Assembly: GCA_036872755.1 (NCBI GenBank)
Contig: JAVHNS010000004.1
Location: 868,001-932,000 of the forward strand
Direction: 5' to 3'
Source of the DNA: Orbilia blumenaviensis
Taxonomy: Eukaryota > Ascomycota > Orbiliomycetes > Orbiliales > Orbiliaceae
Length of the DNA: 64,000 nt
Shown here: positions 36,063 to 48,704 of the stretch, in pieces
Numbering within the stretch: position 1 is the stretch's first letter
Layout: each line of letters opens with the position of its first letter
Notes under the pieces: model-generated
The model's database searches: none
Told to the model about the DNA's origin: nothing
What the model saw: the letters and a program-made list of their open reading frames with translations, nothing else
Program-made: the position numbers and the translations under genes

Positions 36063-39000
36063 GGAGATGTCTGGATATGGGATTTAGAGAATTGACATGT
36101 ATCAATACTACTCTGTATTTTCTGTATAGGCTCAAAAGAGTGATTTTACAAAACCCTTTTCCTTATCTAGCAACTGCTATACCTTTTAAATGTTTCCCGT
36201 TGCTGTCTCTTGCGCATGCAATGCCTCGAATATGATAATTACGTAAATTTGTCTATGTATAAATGACCCAAGGTCGGGAAATAGATTGAACAACCAAGGA
36301 TTAATTGGGATACGCGGAAATAGTATACTGCCGTCGTTGATAATATTAGACCGACTTATAGGGCGATGTATGCTAACATCATCGGTGCCGTATTAACAAT
36401 CTATCACCGTGCCTGGATTCCGAAACGCAGAGAATTTATTTTCGCGTGCAGTAAACTATCACCCTTGGAAACTACGTACCTCGAGCTCGGAGCTTGCGTT
36501 ATCACTGATATAGAACCAGCTCGAAAATAATATTGCTTGGTCAATGGATCCAAATCTTCCATCTAGCTAGCTAGGCGAATATGGGTTTGGTTGTAAAGTC
36601 ACGTGTGTGGTGGTTTGATGATGTTACAGAGAGACAAACGAATTACCCGATCGAGGGCAGTTCTATCTAGCAATGTTAGATTGCGATTGGTGGGTGGGCC
36701 AGTGGGCTATGCGTTTGTGGTTGGACACCTGGTTATAACGTTGCGCTGTTATGGGCTGTCCAACGACGTTATTCTGGGTTAAGCTACCGCGATATGAGCG
36801 TTGGGTTTTGGAGAGATTCGTAAATTAGTCACCAACGTCGCTCTTACAAAAACACGGTTTGTAGTGTTGGAGGAAACTTACGGGTAATTAAGCGAATTCG
36901 TATGATATGAAGCGCTGTATATGTAGAGTGGACAGCTATTTATATATATTAGAGAAAGAGGGAATATATTTTGGACATGGCCGTAGTACTCTAGTATTGT
37001 GGTATGTGCACGTGTCCCAGATTTAAATTCTGGACCGAAGAAGATACTGGTGCCCTTGGGCGTAGTTGTACATACACGTTGTGTGGATTCATCGGTGTTT
37101 CAATCTTGTTGTATTATGAGTGGGATTTGCACGTTCTGGGCTCTAATTCGGATCCCGTAATGTGACAGGACCCCTTGGGGCTGCTCGTACTGGTTGGTGA
37201 ATCGGAAGCTTGTTATTACTAAATACAATGTTCCAAGGGACACAAACACAACATTTATCCATGCCATAGTAAACAGTAAACAATAAAAACATGACATAAC
37301 ATATGACCACTGATATCCATGATCTGCCAAAACGAAGCGTTTCGTGTTTTAATCTATATTATGTGCTGCCTGGTGGAGTTACTCTTTCAATTACAAGACT
37401 ATTTGTAACCATAAATACTTTGTTTCTGGCACTAGCGAAGCCACCAAGACTACTCTAAAACGAACTATCCGGTGAGGGGGGCAGATTGAGACCGTAAATC
37501 TAAATGGTTTGCTTTATTTAAGTAGGCAGAGGGGTATATACCGGTATTACGTTTGTGGTAAGTCATGTAGTCTGATATTCAGTATACTTATATATTGTAC
37601 TCGAAACTTGCCCCTAGGGCTCCTATCATTTCAGGAATCCAGCCTCAGGCTCCAAAGTTTTACCTTTGTCTATAGCGGGGAATGGGTTTGGGCGGAACTC
37701 GGCCTCCACGAAATGGCCTGGGATTGATAAATATATTGGAGTGTAATAGTATGTGCGCATTCAACATCAGTCCCAAACCATGTCGCTAGAATTATACTGA
37801 TTAATCATTAGTTCTAAAGCCATATTTATTAAGTCTTCAAGTGCTTGTCTATGGCCTGGGTCCATATAGCGATTTGGTAGTACTTTGGGGTCCGAAAGTC
37901 GACTTTTTCCCTTAGTTTTTCACGTCGATATCGGAGACTCAATCAATTTCGAGCTCACTTCTCCCATCATCGAGAAGATCGTCTCCAAACCTATAAGGCT
38001 TTATGATACCTATGCCATTCTGGCCATTATCTCTGTATTTTGAGAAAATTGAGTCGTCGGCAAGTTTGAAAATCATGCTTTCAAATGACGATGTAGAATT
38101 ACGGCCTACTATTCTGCCCATCGATGTCTTCTTTACCTGGTTCATCGGGGTAAGCTAATCGACGTTTATCTGAGATAGGGTCCCATAGCTCGAGGTGATC
38201 GATGTTATTTGTTTTATTTTTCGTTAGTTGCTCGTTTAGATGGGCTTTGCTGGTAGCGTGAAAGGGTCCGGAGCTCGAGGGGCACCAAATACTGAATACT
38301 GGGCTAGCGATAGTTTGAGACTTCTACGTCTTTTTTCTTGTGAGACACCGATTTCGTGACTCCCACACCAGATGCATCTCCCATTTCCCCGTCCTCGTCC
38401 CTGTCTTCATCGCTACCCCTTAAGAACTCGATCTCATCATGACCGAGTCTAGCAGAGCTAAAGCTGGCGTTATCGGATTCAGCCCCTGAATCTTCCAAAT
38501 CTGAGTTCCTGGGCTCACTTCATCCCTCGTCGTTTAATTATATATCGCGGAGAAAGGTAGGCCGGTAAAATACCGACCAGTTTTAACGAAGATGGTCCTT
38601 AAACTCCGCTAACGATAACGCGCCAACACCGCTTTCCTTTTTTTTGTGTCAGCACCATTCTGGATGCGTATTTTGAGGACATCAAGTTATGTAGATTCTG
38701 CTACCGAGATGTACGCTCGACTCTCCAGGGCCCAGATCTCCGCTTCGTGGTCCCCTAAGAGTGATTTGTGTAACGAGGTAACTTGACCGCAACTGGTACA
38801 GCCGTTGATATTTACTCCGTGCCGAGGAGTAGCTTTACGATCAAGACTTCGAGGTTCGGATCGGCTGGGGAACATCTATGAGCTTCAGAACTTGTCTCTG
38901 ATAGAACAAGGACGATGAGTGAAGAGAGGAGAGAGGCTGGAGATCTCTGGCATAATATGAATAGGGATCAGAGGGATGTACGGCTGATCCCTAACAGTCT

Positions 39001-40238
39001 CAAGGTAGTTAAGGAATTGGAGGAGAACAGTTTCGTTTTAAGTTGCTGGGATGTTATTTATGTCAATTGAAGAGTTTATGGCTCCGTCTAGGAATAATTA
39101 ATGAAAGGCTGTCCGCGTTATCTACACATGAACTGATCTCCGCTATATGCCTGACAGAATCGCCTGCCTAAGTGCTTGTCGGTCCGTCCTATCTAGTTTG
39201 CCTGATCTATTCGTATCCCTGGCCCGCCCCTTCGCTATTAGTTACAGGCTACTTTGCTGTGGCTTTTACGGTTATTTGAACTCGGGTAAAAATCGTAACC
39301 CAATTGCCACAAGAATTTATAGTGCTATGGTCTGGACATTTTGCTGCAGGAGCGTAGCATCCCTTGGGACTATGCATATACCAGGGTATAGCAATCTAAA
39401 CGTGTGCATGAGAATACAAAGCAGATGTGAATGTACGTATGGCAGACAAAACGGTCACACTGAACTCACAAACACACTGAATTTTAAGCGAGATCTTGGA
39501 ATGATAAAAATCAGGCATAAATACGTTAATTTAACATACTTATTACCGTCAGACAGAAAAACAATTTTTTTGATTTTTCTTAACCAAAGGAACTGTTAGT
39601 GGGTCTCAGCCAGCTTGCCAGCTTGCCTGCACGCTAGCTTTCCTGCCTCCCTGCCCAGCTGCTGACACGACTATCAACCTATGTATCAACGAGGCCGGCA
39701 GGCAAGCAAGCGAGAGGCCCACTAACAATTCCCTTAAGAAAATCCAAAAGAAAAGTTTTTGTTTGATGGTAATCAATATGGTAAATTAACATATTTATGC
39801 TAGATTACTATCATGCCAAAATCTCGCTTAGAAGCTTAAGTGTGTGTTTTGTGAGTTCTGTGTGTTTTGACCCTTTTGTATGGTATATAAATGACGTCAA
39901 TACTAATTATAGTCAGCTTGAATGGATAATAGTGGTTATATATATAGCAGGAATGAGGGTCAGAGTTTGATAATTTTATATGTATATATATATCATGCTC
40001 CTTTATCACTGGCCTCTAGTGAATACCGGTAGCCGAACCCGCGCGAATAGTGGTAGATTAGATAAACTTGAGTATATATACAGGGGGCGGTGCCAAGGGC
40101 CGGAGAAGTGTTGGTATATCGCAGCGAGCAGGTATGACTGACGGATATTGAGAATAAGACATTTCTTAATGATCATATGATATCCGATATTCAGAAGTTG
40201 ATATTGGTATGTTGGTAAGATCCGGGATCTATAGGCCC
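36063..40238. other. Gene-poor region between subtilases A and B
   Basis: No firm gene. At 37.9-38.9 kb on the minus strand three short frames follow one another: one begins MFPSRSEPRSLDRK and contains TSCGQVTSLHKSLLGDHEAE; one is Asp/Glu-rich with GHDEIEFLRGSDEDRDEDGE; one contains GRNSTSSFESMIFKL. Candidate donors exist, but I could not build an in-frame chain, so it may be a decayed gene of unknown family. The long inverted repeat at 39.4-39.9 kb is listed separately. The left end must hold the promoter of gene A. Confidence 0.45.
39442..39882. repeat. Long imperfect inverted repeat, foldback or MITE-like
   Basis: Two arms of about 185 nt (about 39,442-39,629 and 39,695-39,882) are reverse complements at roughly 80% by eye, flanking a loop of about 65 nt. 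Matching blocks include AACTCACAAA.CACAC, TTAAGCGAGAT.TTGG.ATGATA, GCATAAATA.GTTAATTTA and TGTTAGTGGG followed by a GCTTGCCTGC end. A transcript would form a long hairpin. It contains no coding capacity. It could be a miniature inverted-repeat element, a foldback element or an inverted duplication. Target-site duplications could not be fixed because the outer ends fade gradually. Confidence 0.8.
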
Positions 40239-42866
40239 CTAAGCCTCTCTATCTCTGCAAGGGCAGTCACTAGGAATCCATAATATCCCGCCAAGAAGCA
40301 TCTCACCGTTAGATTCAAGGCACTCTTCACAAAAACCCGAATGGTATGAGTATTGATACTCCAGCCCCGGCTGTTCGAAGGTTGGTGTGGAGATAGCTTG
40401 AGCGGCTGTAGTTATGTGTGCGGATATTGTTTTTGGCCGCCCATCACTTTTGCAATATTTTGTTACTGTTTTGTACTCAGTAACATCTGCAGTTAGGATT
40501 GGTTTCGTACTTGCCCCTCGTCGTACTCTCGCACAGTGTTCACCTTGTGGATAAATTGTGACAACGACTGTGATAGTCATCGGAGATTTCCCGCTAACCT
40601 CTTTCGGTCCTTCCTTTACCGGCTCGTAATCCGGGGTTTCTGTGAGTAAGCTCATTCCATTGTAAATAACGTTGGGATATATTGCCCCTGATTTTTCAGA
40701 GCCTGGTGGAGGGCCTCTTGGGTAAGAAAGTTTATAGAGTTTCGAAATTGCTTCTGGCATTGTGTAGTCCTTTGCAGATAAGAGAGTCGCCAGGACCCCC
40801 GTAACGGCAGCAGCAGCTGTTAAGTATTCTCAATTAGTTTGGTTTCTTCCGGGTGTTAGGTGGCTTCAGGGGGGCTCCATATAAAGCATTAATTGCACAG
40901 AGTGATATTTCGGACGACGTCGAGTATCTTCAAAACATTGGAAGTTGAGGGGATCTGGACTTTCAAAGCTTACCCAGAGGGGCACCGGTGGCCTTCTTAT
41001 AATTACCTCCACTCCAACTCGACTTTTCGTCGGGAATAGCGATGCTAACGTTCGTAGAAGGCGCGGATATATGAATAAATTCTGCATAATGAGATTCTAT
41101 CTCGCCGCTCTCGACGTTTGTACCACCGACAATCATAAAATTCGTAAAGTCTTCGTCCTTTGTACCAAACAGAGCCGGGTAAGAATCTATTGGTTTCAAC
41201 TAAAATCATAATTTAGCACCATTAGTAGCTATATTAGCATCACAGTAGTGACACTGATTCGATTATATCGTTCTGTAGTTAGACTATAGATGCACAGCAA
41301 CGGGGGGCTCTTACCGTCGGGTTGTGCGATTTATCAATGTAGTAAATATCGTCGGCTGAGGTTACAATAGCAACGTTAGGCATCTCGCCGAGTTCTTGGA
41401 CTAGTTGACTGAACTGTGCCATCCGAGAAGAGAAGGCCCTGGATGCTCCACCGAATTTAAGACCTATTGTTATAAGGACTATGAACTTTGGAGCCTGTTT
41501 TGATGAAATGTCCACCTTCGAAGACTTTTCCTTGATGTCCCTAAGTATTTTTGGTAGTGTATTTAGAATATTATCTTCTCGGGGCTCAATTTCACCGAAA
41601 CGATTCGAAGTCTTCACAAGGACCGGTGTGATGCTTTTTGCAACGCCAAATTCTCCCCCCAGTAGTCTACTAAGAACTGCCGTTCCTCGCATTAATTCTA
41701 GCTGATCGTCATCGTCAAGCGATATTAAGGGTTTTTCTAAAAACTTCAGTTTACTGGGAAGGCGGTCTTGATCGTCCACGAAAATATGATCTCTGGATCG
41801 ACCCCAAGACACATGATCGAAGTCCTGTCATCCTAAACCGTTAGCGATCGCGTACTTGGCAACAGCTACGTATGAAAGGTTAAATATAATACGGAAGGGA
41901 ATTACAAATTTGGCACTACCAGGCTTACTTGATGACGAATTGCGAAGGCATGATCGACAATATAGACGGTTACACCTTTCCCTTGAGAGGAGTGAGTATA
42001 ATACACGCAGGGGTCTGTAAGTGGGTACCCTTGGTGCTGAGATAGTATGCAGTTCTCAGGAACTTCTTTCCAGGCCTGTACTTTGCCCTTGATTGCTCGT
42101 CTTAGTTTGGGGTTGGTGTTGGTGGTGTGATATATGCTATTTAAATGGCCATTCAGGCTTGAGAAGACGTTGGAATCCGAAGAGTTGACTCCATCACCTA
42201 TTATTTGGTAGCTTTGGAACCATAATCTTTGTTCTTCTGTAGTAGTGATATCCCCTAAAGGCTGAAAGTTTATAATCTTGATGTTTACGTGCTGGATTAG
42301 CTACCTTGCAATCGCGCAAAATTGGCAATTCGATCGACTAAGGAAGCGCTCTGGGGACTAGTGACTAGCAGAGCACGTACAATCGATTTCCATCTGACCC
42401 TAATATCTTCGGCAACGCTATTTGATAGATAAGTTATTTGTTCAACTGTGGTTCACAACCATGCGCCAAGATATGTGATACTATCCTATTTATTAAGGTA
42501 AAATAGTTAAGCTGCTATAGGAACATACCTTCTCGAACATTTTAACAAAAGTCGCGATAAACCATCATTATCATCAAGAGACCACTTGCCCTTCGTTCGT
42601 TCAAAATCCCTTTGTAAGGTGATATTGATATAACTTGATATTTCTTCTATAATGCTCTGTCGTTTATGATGTGGTTTTATTGTAAACAACCACAAAGACA
42701 ACTTGGCGCTGGCGGTTTCTGTTGGGAGGATTGGTCCAATTATACGCCGGCTTGGCTGAATCGTTCTATTTATCAATCCCGGTGTCAAAGAAAAACCAAC
42801 CGCAAAGAAATATACTGCGAAGGCGATCCATAATGCTAAACTAGAGACAGAATTAGATAGCGGCAT
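40239..42866 (-). CDS. Subtilisin-like protein, gene B, probable inactive pseudoenzyme
   Basis: Paralogue of gene A, predicted secreted but probably not proteolytic. Six exons: 42866-42529, 42417-42381 (37-nt micro-exon), 42261-41929, 41824-41315, 41199-40974 and 40816-40239, giving 673 residues. The start is MPLSNSVSSLALWIAF, a signal peptide; the frame is open further upstream but that part lacks this feature. Asp is kept (VYIVDHAFAIRHQ, Asp228). The His position is Arg (MRGTAVLSR, Arg282), the oxyanion Asn position is Asp (VTSADD), and the Ser motif reads GAPLAAAAVTG, with Pro480 where Ser should be. After YPRGPPPG an insertion of about 90 residues, Thr/Val-rich with two Cys, precedes the conserved C-terminal CxxC-x18-CPC module (ILWIPSD). 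All splice junctions are in phase, which argues against a decayed gene. Confidence 0.83.
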
Positions 42867-44792
42867 AGTTGATGTTTGCTTGGGGAGATGTCTCGGGTAG
42901 TATGTGCATGAACTAGCTTCTAGGTGGATCGCAATCAAGACTATATCAATAAATGCTAGCCTTATGGCTGATATATATTTAGCGCGTGCCGAGACGATAA
43001 AATAAATATGTGGAGCATCTGAGATCGTTTGGCTAACCTTAGAAAACTTTTGCAAATTTGAGGTATATCTTTGTTGATATAATTTTAGAGGTGGTCCCAT
43101 ACCTACTGCGGAAATTTGTAAGATGTCATATATATGTACTCCTACGTATATGGTTAGAAGACCAAGTACGTATCTCGCCTATGGCTTTGAAAAGAAAATA
43201 TGGTTATATATATGGTCACAGGAAACTCCTAATAGGTAACGTAAGTCGTTTTGTGATGAAATCGCCTAGTAGTCCTTGCAGTCATTATAGATCAGCCAGC
43301 GTTAAAACCATTTTGACCAAAGTTAACCCTACTATAGCTCAGCTGACCCCAAAGCCTATAACTACACATGGCTACGCGGTTTGCGCATGTCGTAGCTTTC
43401 TTAAATGGGTATAGGTTTGTACACCAGTGGCCACATTAGATATGTTCGAGAAAGATTAAAGTCAAAACTATCGGAGAAAAGGGGCCTGCAATAGGTATCA
43501 GGTCAGCCAGGATTCGATAATATAATGTTACCTATCTCGTAAATATTCAGGATTGTTTAAAGGTTTTTTTGTATCTCGGGTCTGGGATCCTCATGAGCTC
43601 CCTGAATTCTAATATGCCACGCGTGCAGTGCAGGCATAGGCTCGAAACACCCATGCCACGGCCGTAAGGGGAAAAAAACTCCAACAGAAAAATCCTGTAC
43701 GAGTGCGAACGTTGTTGGGATCCAAAATGGCCCTCGCGTTTTCGGCTTTGGGCTACGAGGCGAAAATTCTACTTTTATAAAAATGTTTAACTCTCCTAGT
43801 TTTTAATTACAGAATTAGTGCTGTGGAACTCTATATGTAAAGTATATTTTATCTAACTATACAAACCTATAACTAGAGGTTTATGAGAGCCACCGCTTCC
43901 TCAAAATTTCAACGGGGAGAGTTAACGACGCGACAGTTGTGTTGAGGGAGGGGCTTGTTACGCTTGCTATAAATTATTTGTCACACCTTCTCTAGCATGT
44001 GGTCGGGCTTGATATACCAAACGACAGAAATCGCGGCACATACTTTAGAAATTTTAGAAAGTTGGCTTTGTACCTCAGTAGTTAGCTGATTGTCACAAGT
44101 TACCCTAGCGCACTACAATACACAGTCTTGTAAACTAGTCTCTAGTTGAGCCTAGTACTTCGCAAGGTTACAATTCGCATTCTGGCATACTCGTAGATAC
44201 ATAGATATGAGGCTCATGGCTATAGTTGACTCCGAGAATCTCTCTCGCCTACCAACTTTTTAGACACGGAAAAGGTAGGTCTAACATTTATAGTTCGAAT
44301 TTAGTCTCGGTCCCATACGCTGTTGACCACAACTGTGGTTCGAATTTATATACATATTCCTACAAAATTGTAAATGCTAGCCAGTTCAGCTATCGCAGAT
44401 ACTTGTGTATTTATTTTATGGGAATTAATTACGCGGAACGTAGCTACGTCGAAAATTGAGACGCAATATCACGCAATTGATCTATCACCTCTCTCTCATG
44501 GCTGCTTGATAGAATCAATCTCCTAGTGACGTTAACGTCACTATATTTGAATCCCTAATTAAAATGTTTTTTAAAGGTGTATCAGACTATTTCAGATCTT
44601 AGAGCTCTGTTCAATTCATTTCACGGATTCGCCGACCCTGAGCCAACCCCGCTCTCGTATACCTACAATGTATAATTATTTCCTTCTTTCGACACAAAGT
44701 TCAATTGTCGGTTATGTAAGAAAATCGTACAACTCGTGCTAATGCTTTTCGCTGAATATAGGCCCTTTTTTTTGGCATCGTCAACATCACGT
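42867..44792. other. Intergenic, promoter of gene B and 3' flank of gene C
   Basis: An AT-rich stretch of 1.9 kb. The frames present are short and featureless. No gene, tRNA or repeat is seen. Confidence 0.55.
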
Positions 44793-46926
44793 TCATTGTT
44801 CTTGGGTACCAATCCGTGTCTCGGTTCTACAGGGGCAGTCTTCTGGAATCCAAAGGACACCGTCGATCGATTCTTTGCCGGCGGCTTCCTTGCAACGTCC
44901 GCAGCGTTCTGCATCATCAGCCTTCATATCAGGAGACCCGGGGCCAGGAGGCGGTGAATTGGCCGTCGGGTCCTGCCACACCGCATTATATACGACTCTT
45001 CTATGGAGCTTTGTTGGCCCGCGCGGATAGGCGAACAGGTCGAGTTGGTCAAACGCCTCTCTAACGCTGATGCGAGATTTTCGCATGAAAGTGGCTAATA
45101 TACCTGCGACAGTTGGTGGGCCTGTAAACCCTCCCTCAAGTATTAGTAAATATCACATGCAGAGCCAAGTCAAGCACGCGTACGGCTCGTAATGCCTAGA
45201 AGCTCCTTAATGGGAAGGTCAGACGAACCGAAAAACACACCCCGGGCCCACGTAACATAATCCGATGGGGGCTTTCCTGCAGCTTCAATATCGTAGACGG
45301 GAGTATAAGCTCGAACCCAGGCCCCCACGTCATTGGTTACTTTAAGCTCTTGGTCAACCCCACCGACTACTTTAAGATTGGGATAGTACTTTTCCTCCAA
45401 CCCCAAAATACCTGGATATGCATGGGTTCTTGTCTGGCCCTAGTAATAAGTTGCGACAAATCAGTGTCTATAATTATTTTTACAACGGTCCTCATTGTAT
45501 ATTAGGTTACGTTGGGAAATAGACGTAGAAGATGCCAGAAGGGGTTTTGAAGCCTACAACTGCACGTGACCCCGCTTTTACTTCAGCTGCGGTTAACATA
45601 ATAACATTGTCTTTTCTTGAAAGCATTTGAATAGCTTTAATGTAAGCATTGATTACGATCCTACCCCCCATAGCCCCCTCACTAATATCCACAATGTCAA
45701 CACTATTGATAACAATAAACTGTGCCGAGTCGTCTTTCGAGACAATGCTTCTATATGCATTCTGTAACCCCTCGATGATATTTAGGCTATGGATTTCCCC
45801 TTTTTCGTTGGAGACTTTGACGATGATAGGTGTGACATGTTGAGCCACTCCATCTCGAATGCCGCATAATTTGCTCAGTATTGCAGTTCCCTTTAGTACG
45901 TTTTCACCATTAACGTCGTATCTATCATCTTTTTCATTGTTGTTTTGACGGTCTGCCAAAATCCACTCCACGGATTCTGGCTTTAGATGCTTGAATTCCT
46001 ACAGAATTGATCACTCTAAGGTTAACTAGGCCCTGAACCTTTTTATAAAGGGGATTTGAGGTCCAGTGTAGCGGTTCAATATTGAGATTATAAGTCACAA
46101 CTTTTGGGAAACCTAAGGTTAGTCGGCCAGGACCGAAAGCGATAACTAGTAAACTGATTTTGTATTTATTTACAATTGGAGGGAAACCTACATCATGATC
46201 CAAGTTGGCACCGGTGCCGACAAGGTAGACCTCTACTCCCTCTCCTTGACTTGCCTCTGTGACATATTCGCATGGATCCTCCAACTGAGTCCCCGGGTTC
46301 TGGGACAATACGCATAGTTCGCGCCGTGTCCCTCGCTTGGACAACCTTCGCTTGACATGCAATGGCTGGTCTTTCTTTATTGATACTGGCGTAGGCATGG
46401 AATCGAAGCCGGGCAATACAGGCAACTTAAAGGTATCGAATAATGCAATATCTGATATCTATTGGTCAATATTTCGATTAGGTCTCTCTGGTATAATCAG
46501 TTAGCCCGACTCTGGTTTCGTGGAGTTTTTTTCTACCGTTTGGTTCCATTTCCTGCGAATGTATTCCGCTGTGTTCTTGCTCGTCTCCGCGTAGAACCAT
46601 GTGACATTGTTTTTATAGTCGACCACATTATATGGCTTTCTTTTTATATTTTTGGCGTCAGCTTCAGCATTAGAAACAAGATATTTTTCGATATCCCCAA
46701 GTGTAGGGTCATTTCCATATCCATCTGATACAAAGAATACCCAACGCTTATGGACCTCGGGGTCGCTTGCACGTTTTTGCGCCACTTCGGCGGGGTCCCT
46801 GATGGCGATGTGATTGTTTTCTCGAGTGTTCTTAAGGTTTACTATACTAGATGACGAACTAGCAGCGCAGAATGCACTACTAGCAAAGAATATCAAGCTG
46901 GAGACTGTCCAAACATTTATTTGCAT
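44793..46926 (-). CDS. Subtilisin-like protein, gene C, catalytic residues all lost
   Basis: Third paralogue. Five exons: 46926-46537, 46458-46192, 45998 to about 45525, 45439-45184 and 45121-44793, giving about 571 residues. The signal peptide is MQINVWTVSSLIFFASSAFCA. Exon 1 already contains the AEYIRRKWNQT segment that A and B encode on a separate micro-exon. The Asp position is Gly (VYLVGTGAN, Gly211), the His position is Lys (LKGTAILSK, Lys255), the AAGN motif reads AAEV, and the Ser position aligns to Thr in GITS followed by PPTVAG. The C-terminal CxxC-x18-CPC module (VLWIPED) is intact, so the protein seems kept for something other than proteolysis. The donor of exon 3 is unclear (45525 or 45511 with a shifted acceptor), and the exon 4 donor is inferred from phase and paralogy. 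Confidence 0.78.
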
Positions 46927-48704
46927 GGTGATTAGGCTGGTTCAGTCCTATCTTCGCCTCTTCTATGTTTTTAGTTTAGAAATGCCCTCAATAGGATTAC
47001 TGCTCAAGGTATGGGTATTTTATCTAATTACTAGCTCGCTGCTTTAGACTTATATAGATAATTTTTCCTACTTGGAGGCTATGACGCCTATAATGCTACA
47101 ACGTATGTTATTTCGATCGTGCATTCAGAATCGTGGGAGGAAAAAAAGGAAAAAAAAAAAAAAAAGGTTAGCTGTTAACCATGTTTACAAGCTTGAGCTC
47201 TGGAATAAATGTGTGCACCCCGCTCGATCGATTGATCAACCTATCCAGGTAACCAAACGGAGGTCGAACGCTGCAGCTGGAATAAATGATTAAACATTAA
47301 AAACTAATGGCAGCTTCGGTGACTACGTATGGTAATAGCTTTATGCAAATGTATGGCACAGCAAAATAAACTTCAATCGAGATGTGGAAGCCTCGAGATC
47401 CTGAGGGCCTAGGGACTAGGACTATTGTACCATGGGTACCGGATGAATTGCCTGAGCCTCGCGTATATATATCTCAATTATATACACTCATTCGGCTATC
47501 GCCAGAATCCTATACTATACGGCTGCCTAAGCCAGCTAGATATAAATATACACCCCTGCATATGGCTACGTGGCATGCCTAGTGGGTAACAAGCGTATAT
47601 AATTGTAAATATAAATCCTAAATTAATGTTAGTATCCGTTATATATGTTGTATAATACCTATGTGCACTTGCCAACATGTTAATAATTAGGGCCTCTGCT
47701 TTTTACTTTGCCGTGACGAAGTTTTACAAGTCTCACTTTCTTAATTAAGTCGGCATATGTCAGTGGACATGTAAAAATCCCACATCAGCCTAACCACAGG
47801 TATCTCGGGTGAACAGACGAGTTGAAACTACGTCAAAAATACTTGAACTAGGTGCGGTATACTGATGTGTACTGTGTATCTAGTACCTTGCTGATATAGG
47901 GTCGATTCTAGAATTCAGGCTAAATTAAAGCTAACTAGATGAATTAGCATTGGGGTCGATACGGGTTGGCTATAACGTCGCGACCGATATCATGATAACT
48001 AGAATCGATCCCTATAGTGCTGCAATACACCAACATAATATAGGTTGGCGCCCGCACGCCCAGCTAAATTATTACCATTGCGAATTAATTGGCAGGGTAC
48101 ACGTACGCATTCGCGTACGTAGATGTACAGGAGACATAAGTGCATGTGCGCACATATGGTAGTCAACGTCTACTTCATGATGCGACTCAGCCCTCCAACT
48201 GACTGCAGATATCCTAAACTTTAACGTCGGTGTATACATATGGTGCAAATTCAATGTGCCTGTTGATCAGTCTTGGGTTTCTCTTGGCATCGCAGTATCA
48301 GCCTGTTCTTAGAATCAGCCTCGCCCAGTATTTACAAGGATTAGGCTGGCTATGACGGAGTAAAATCGTCTGCTGAGGACTTACCGAACAAATACGAATG
48401 CATGAGAGTTTGCAGGAGTGCACAGCTTTGGGCGGCGCATTTGGGCCATGAAAACTCCGATGGTACCACTCGTCCGGAATAAACGGGGGCTGTGAGAAGA
48501 AAAGTGGCACACACAAGTCGACTTTTAAGACCGATGTAACGGATCGAAGCAGGTAGATTGGAAGTTACCCATCATCCATTTTAAAATCTTTCTAACATCG
48601 ATCCATCGGTACCAACTGAACTGAACCAAACCCTCTCTGGCCTTGCATTTGACAACAGAACAATAATAATAACAACAGCTAGGAACTGAAATTTGTTGCA
48701 TAAT
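46927..48704. other. Intergenic between divergent genes
   Basis: This stretch separates gene C (-) and the H-type lectin gene (+) and must carry both promoters. An A-rich tract lies near 47,140-47,166. No gene is seen. Confidence 0.55.

Noticed and set aside
39147..39599. 150-codon plus-strand frame
   Set aside because: It starts in featureless DNA and runs into the left arm of the inverted repeat; composition is not protein-like.
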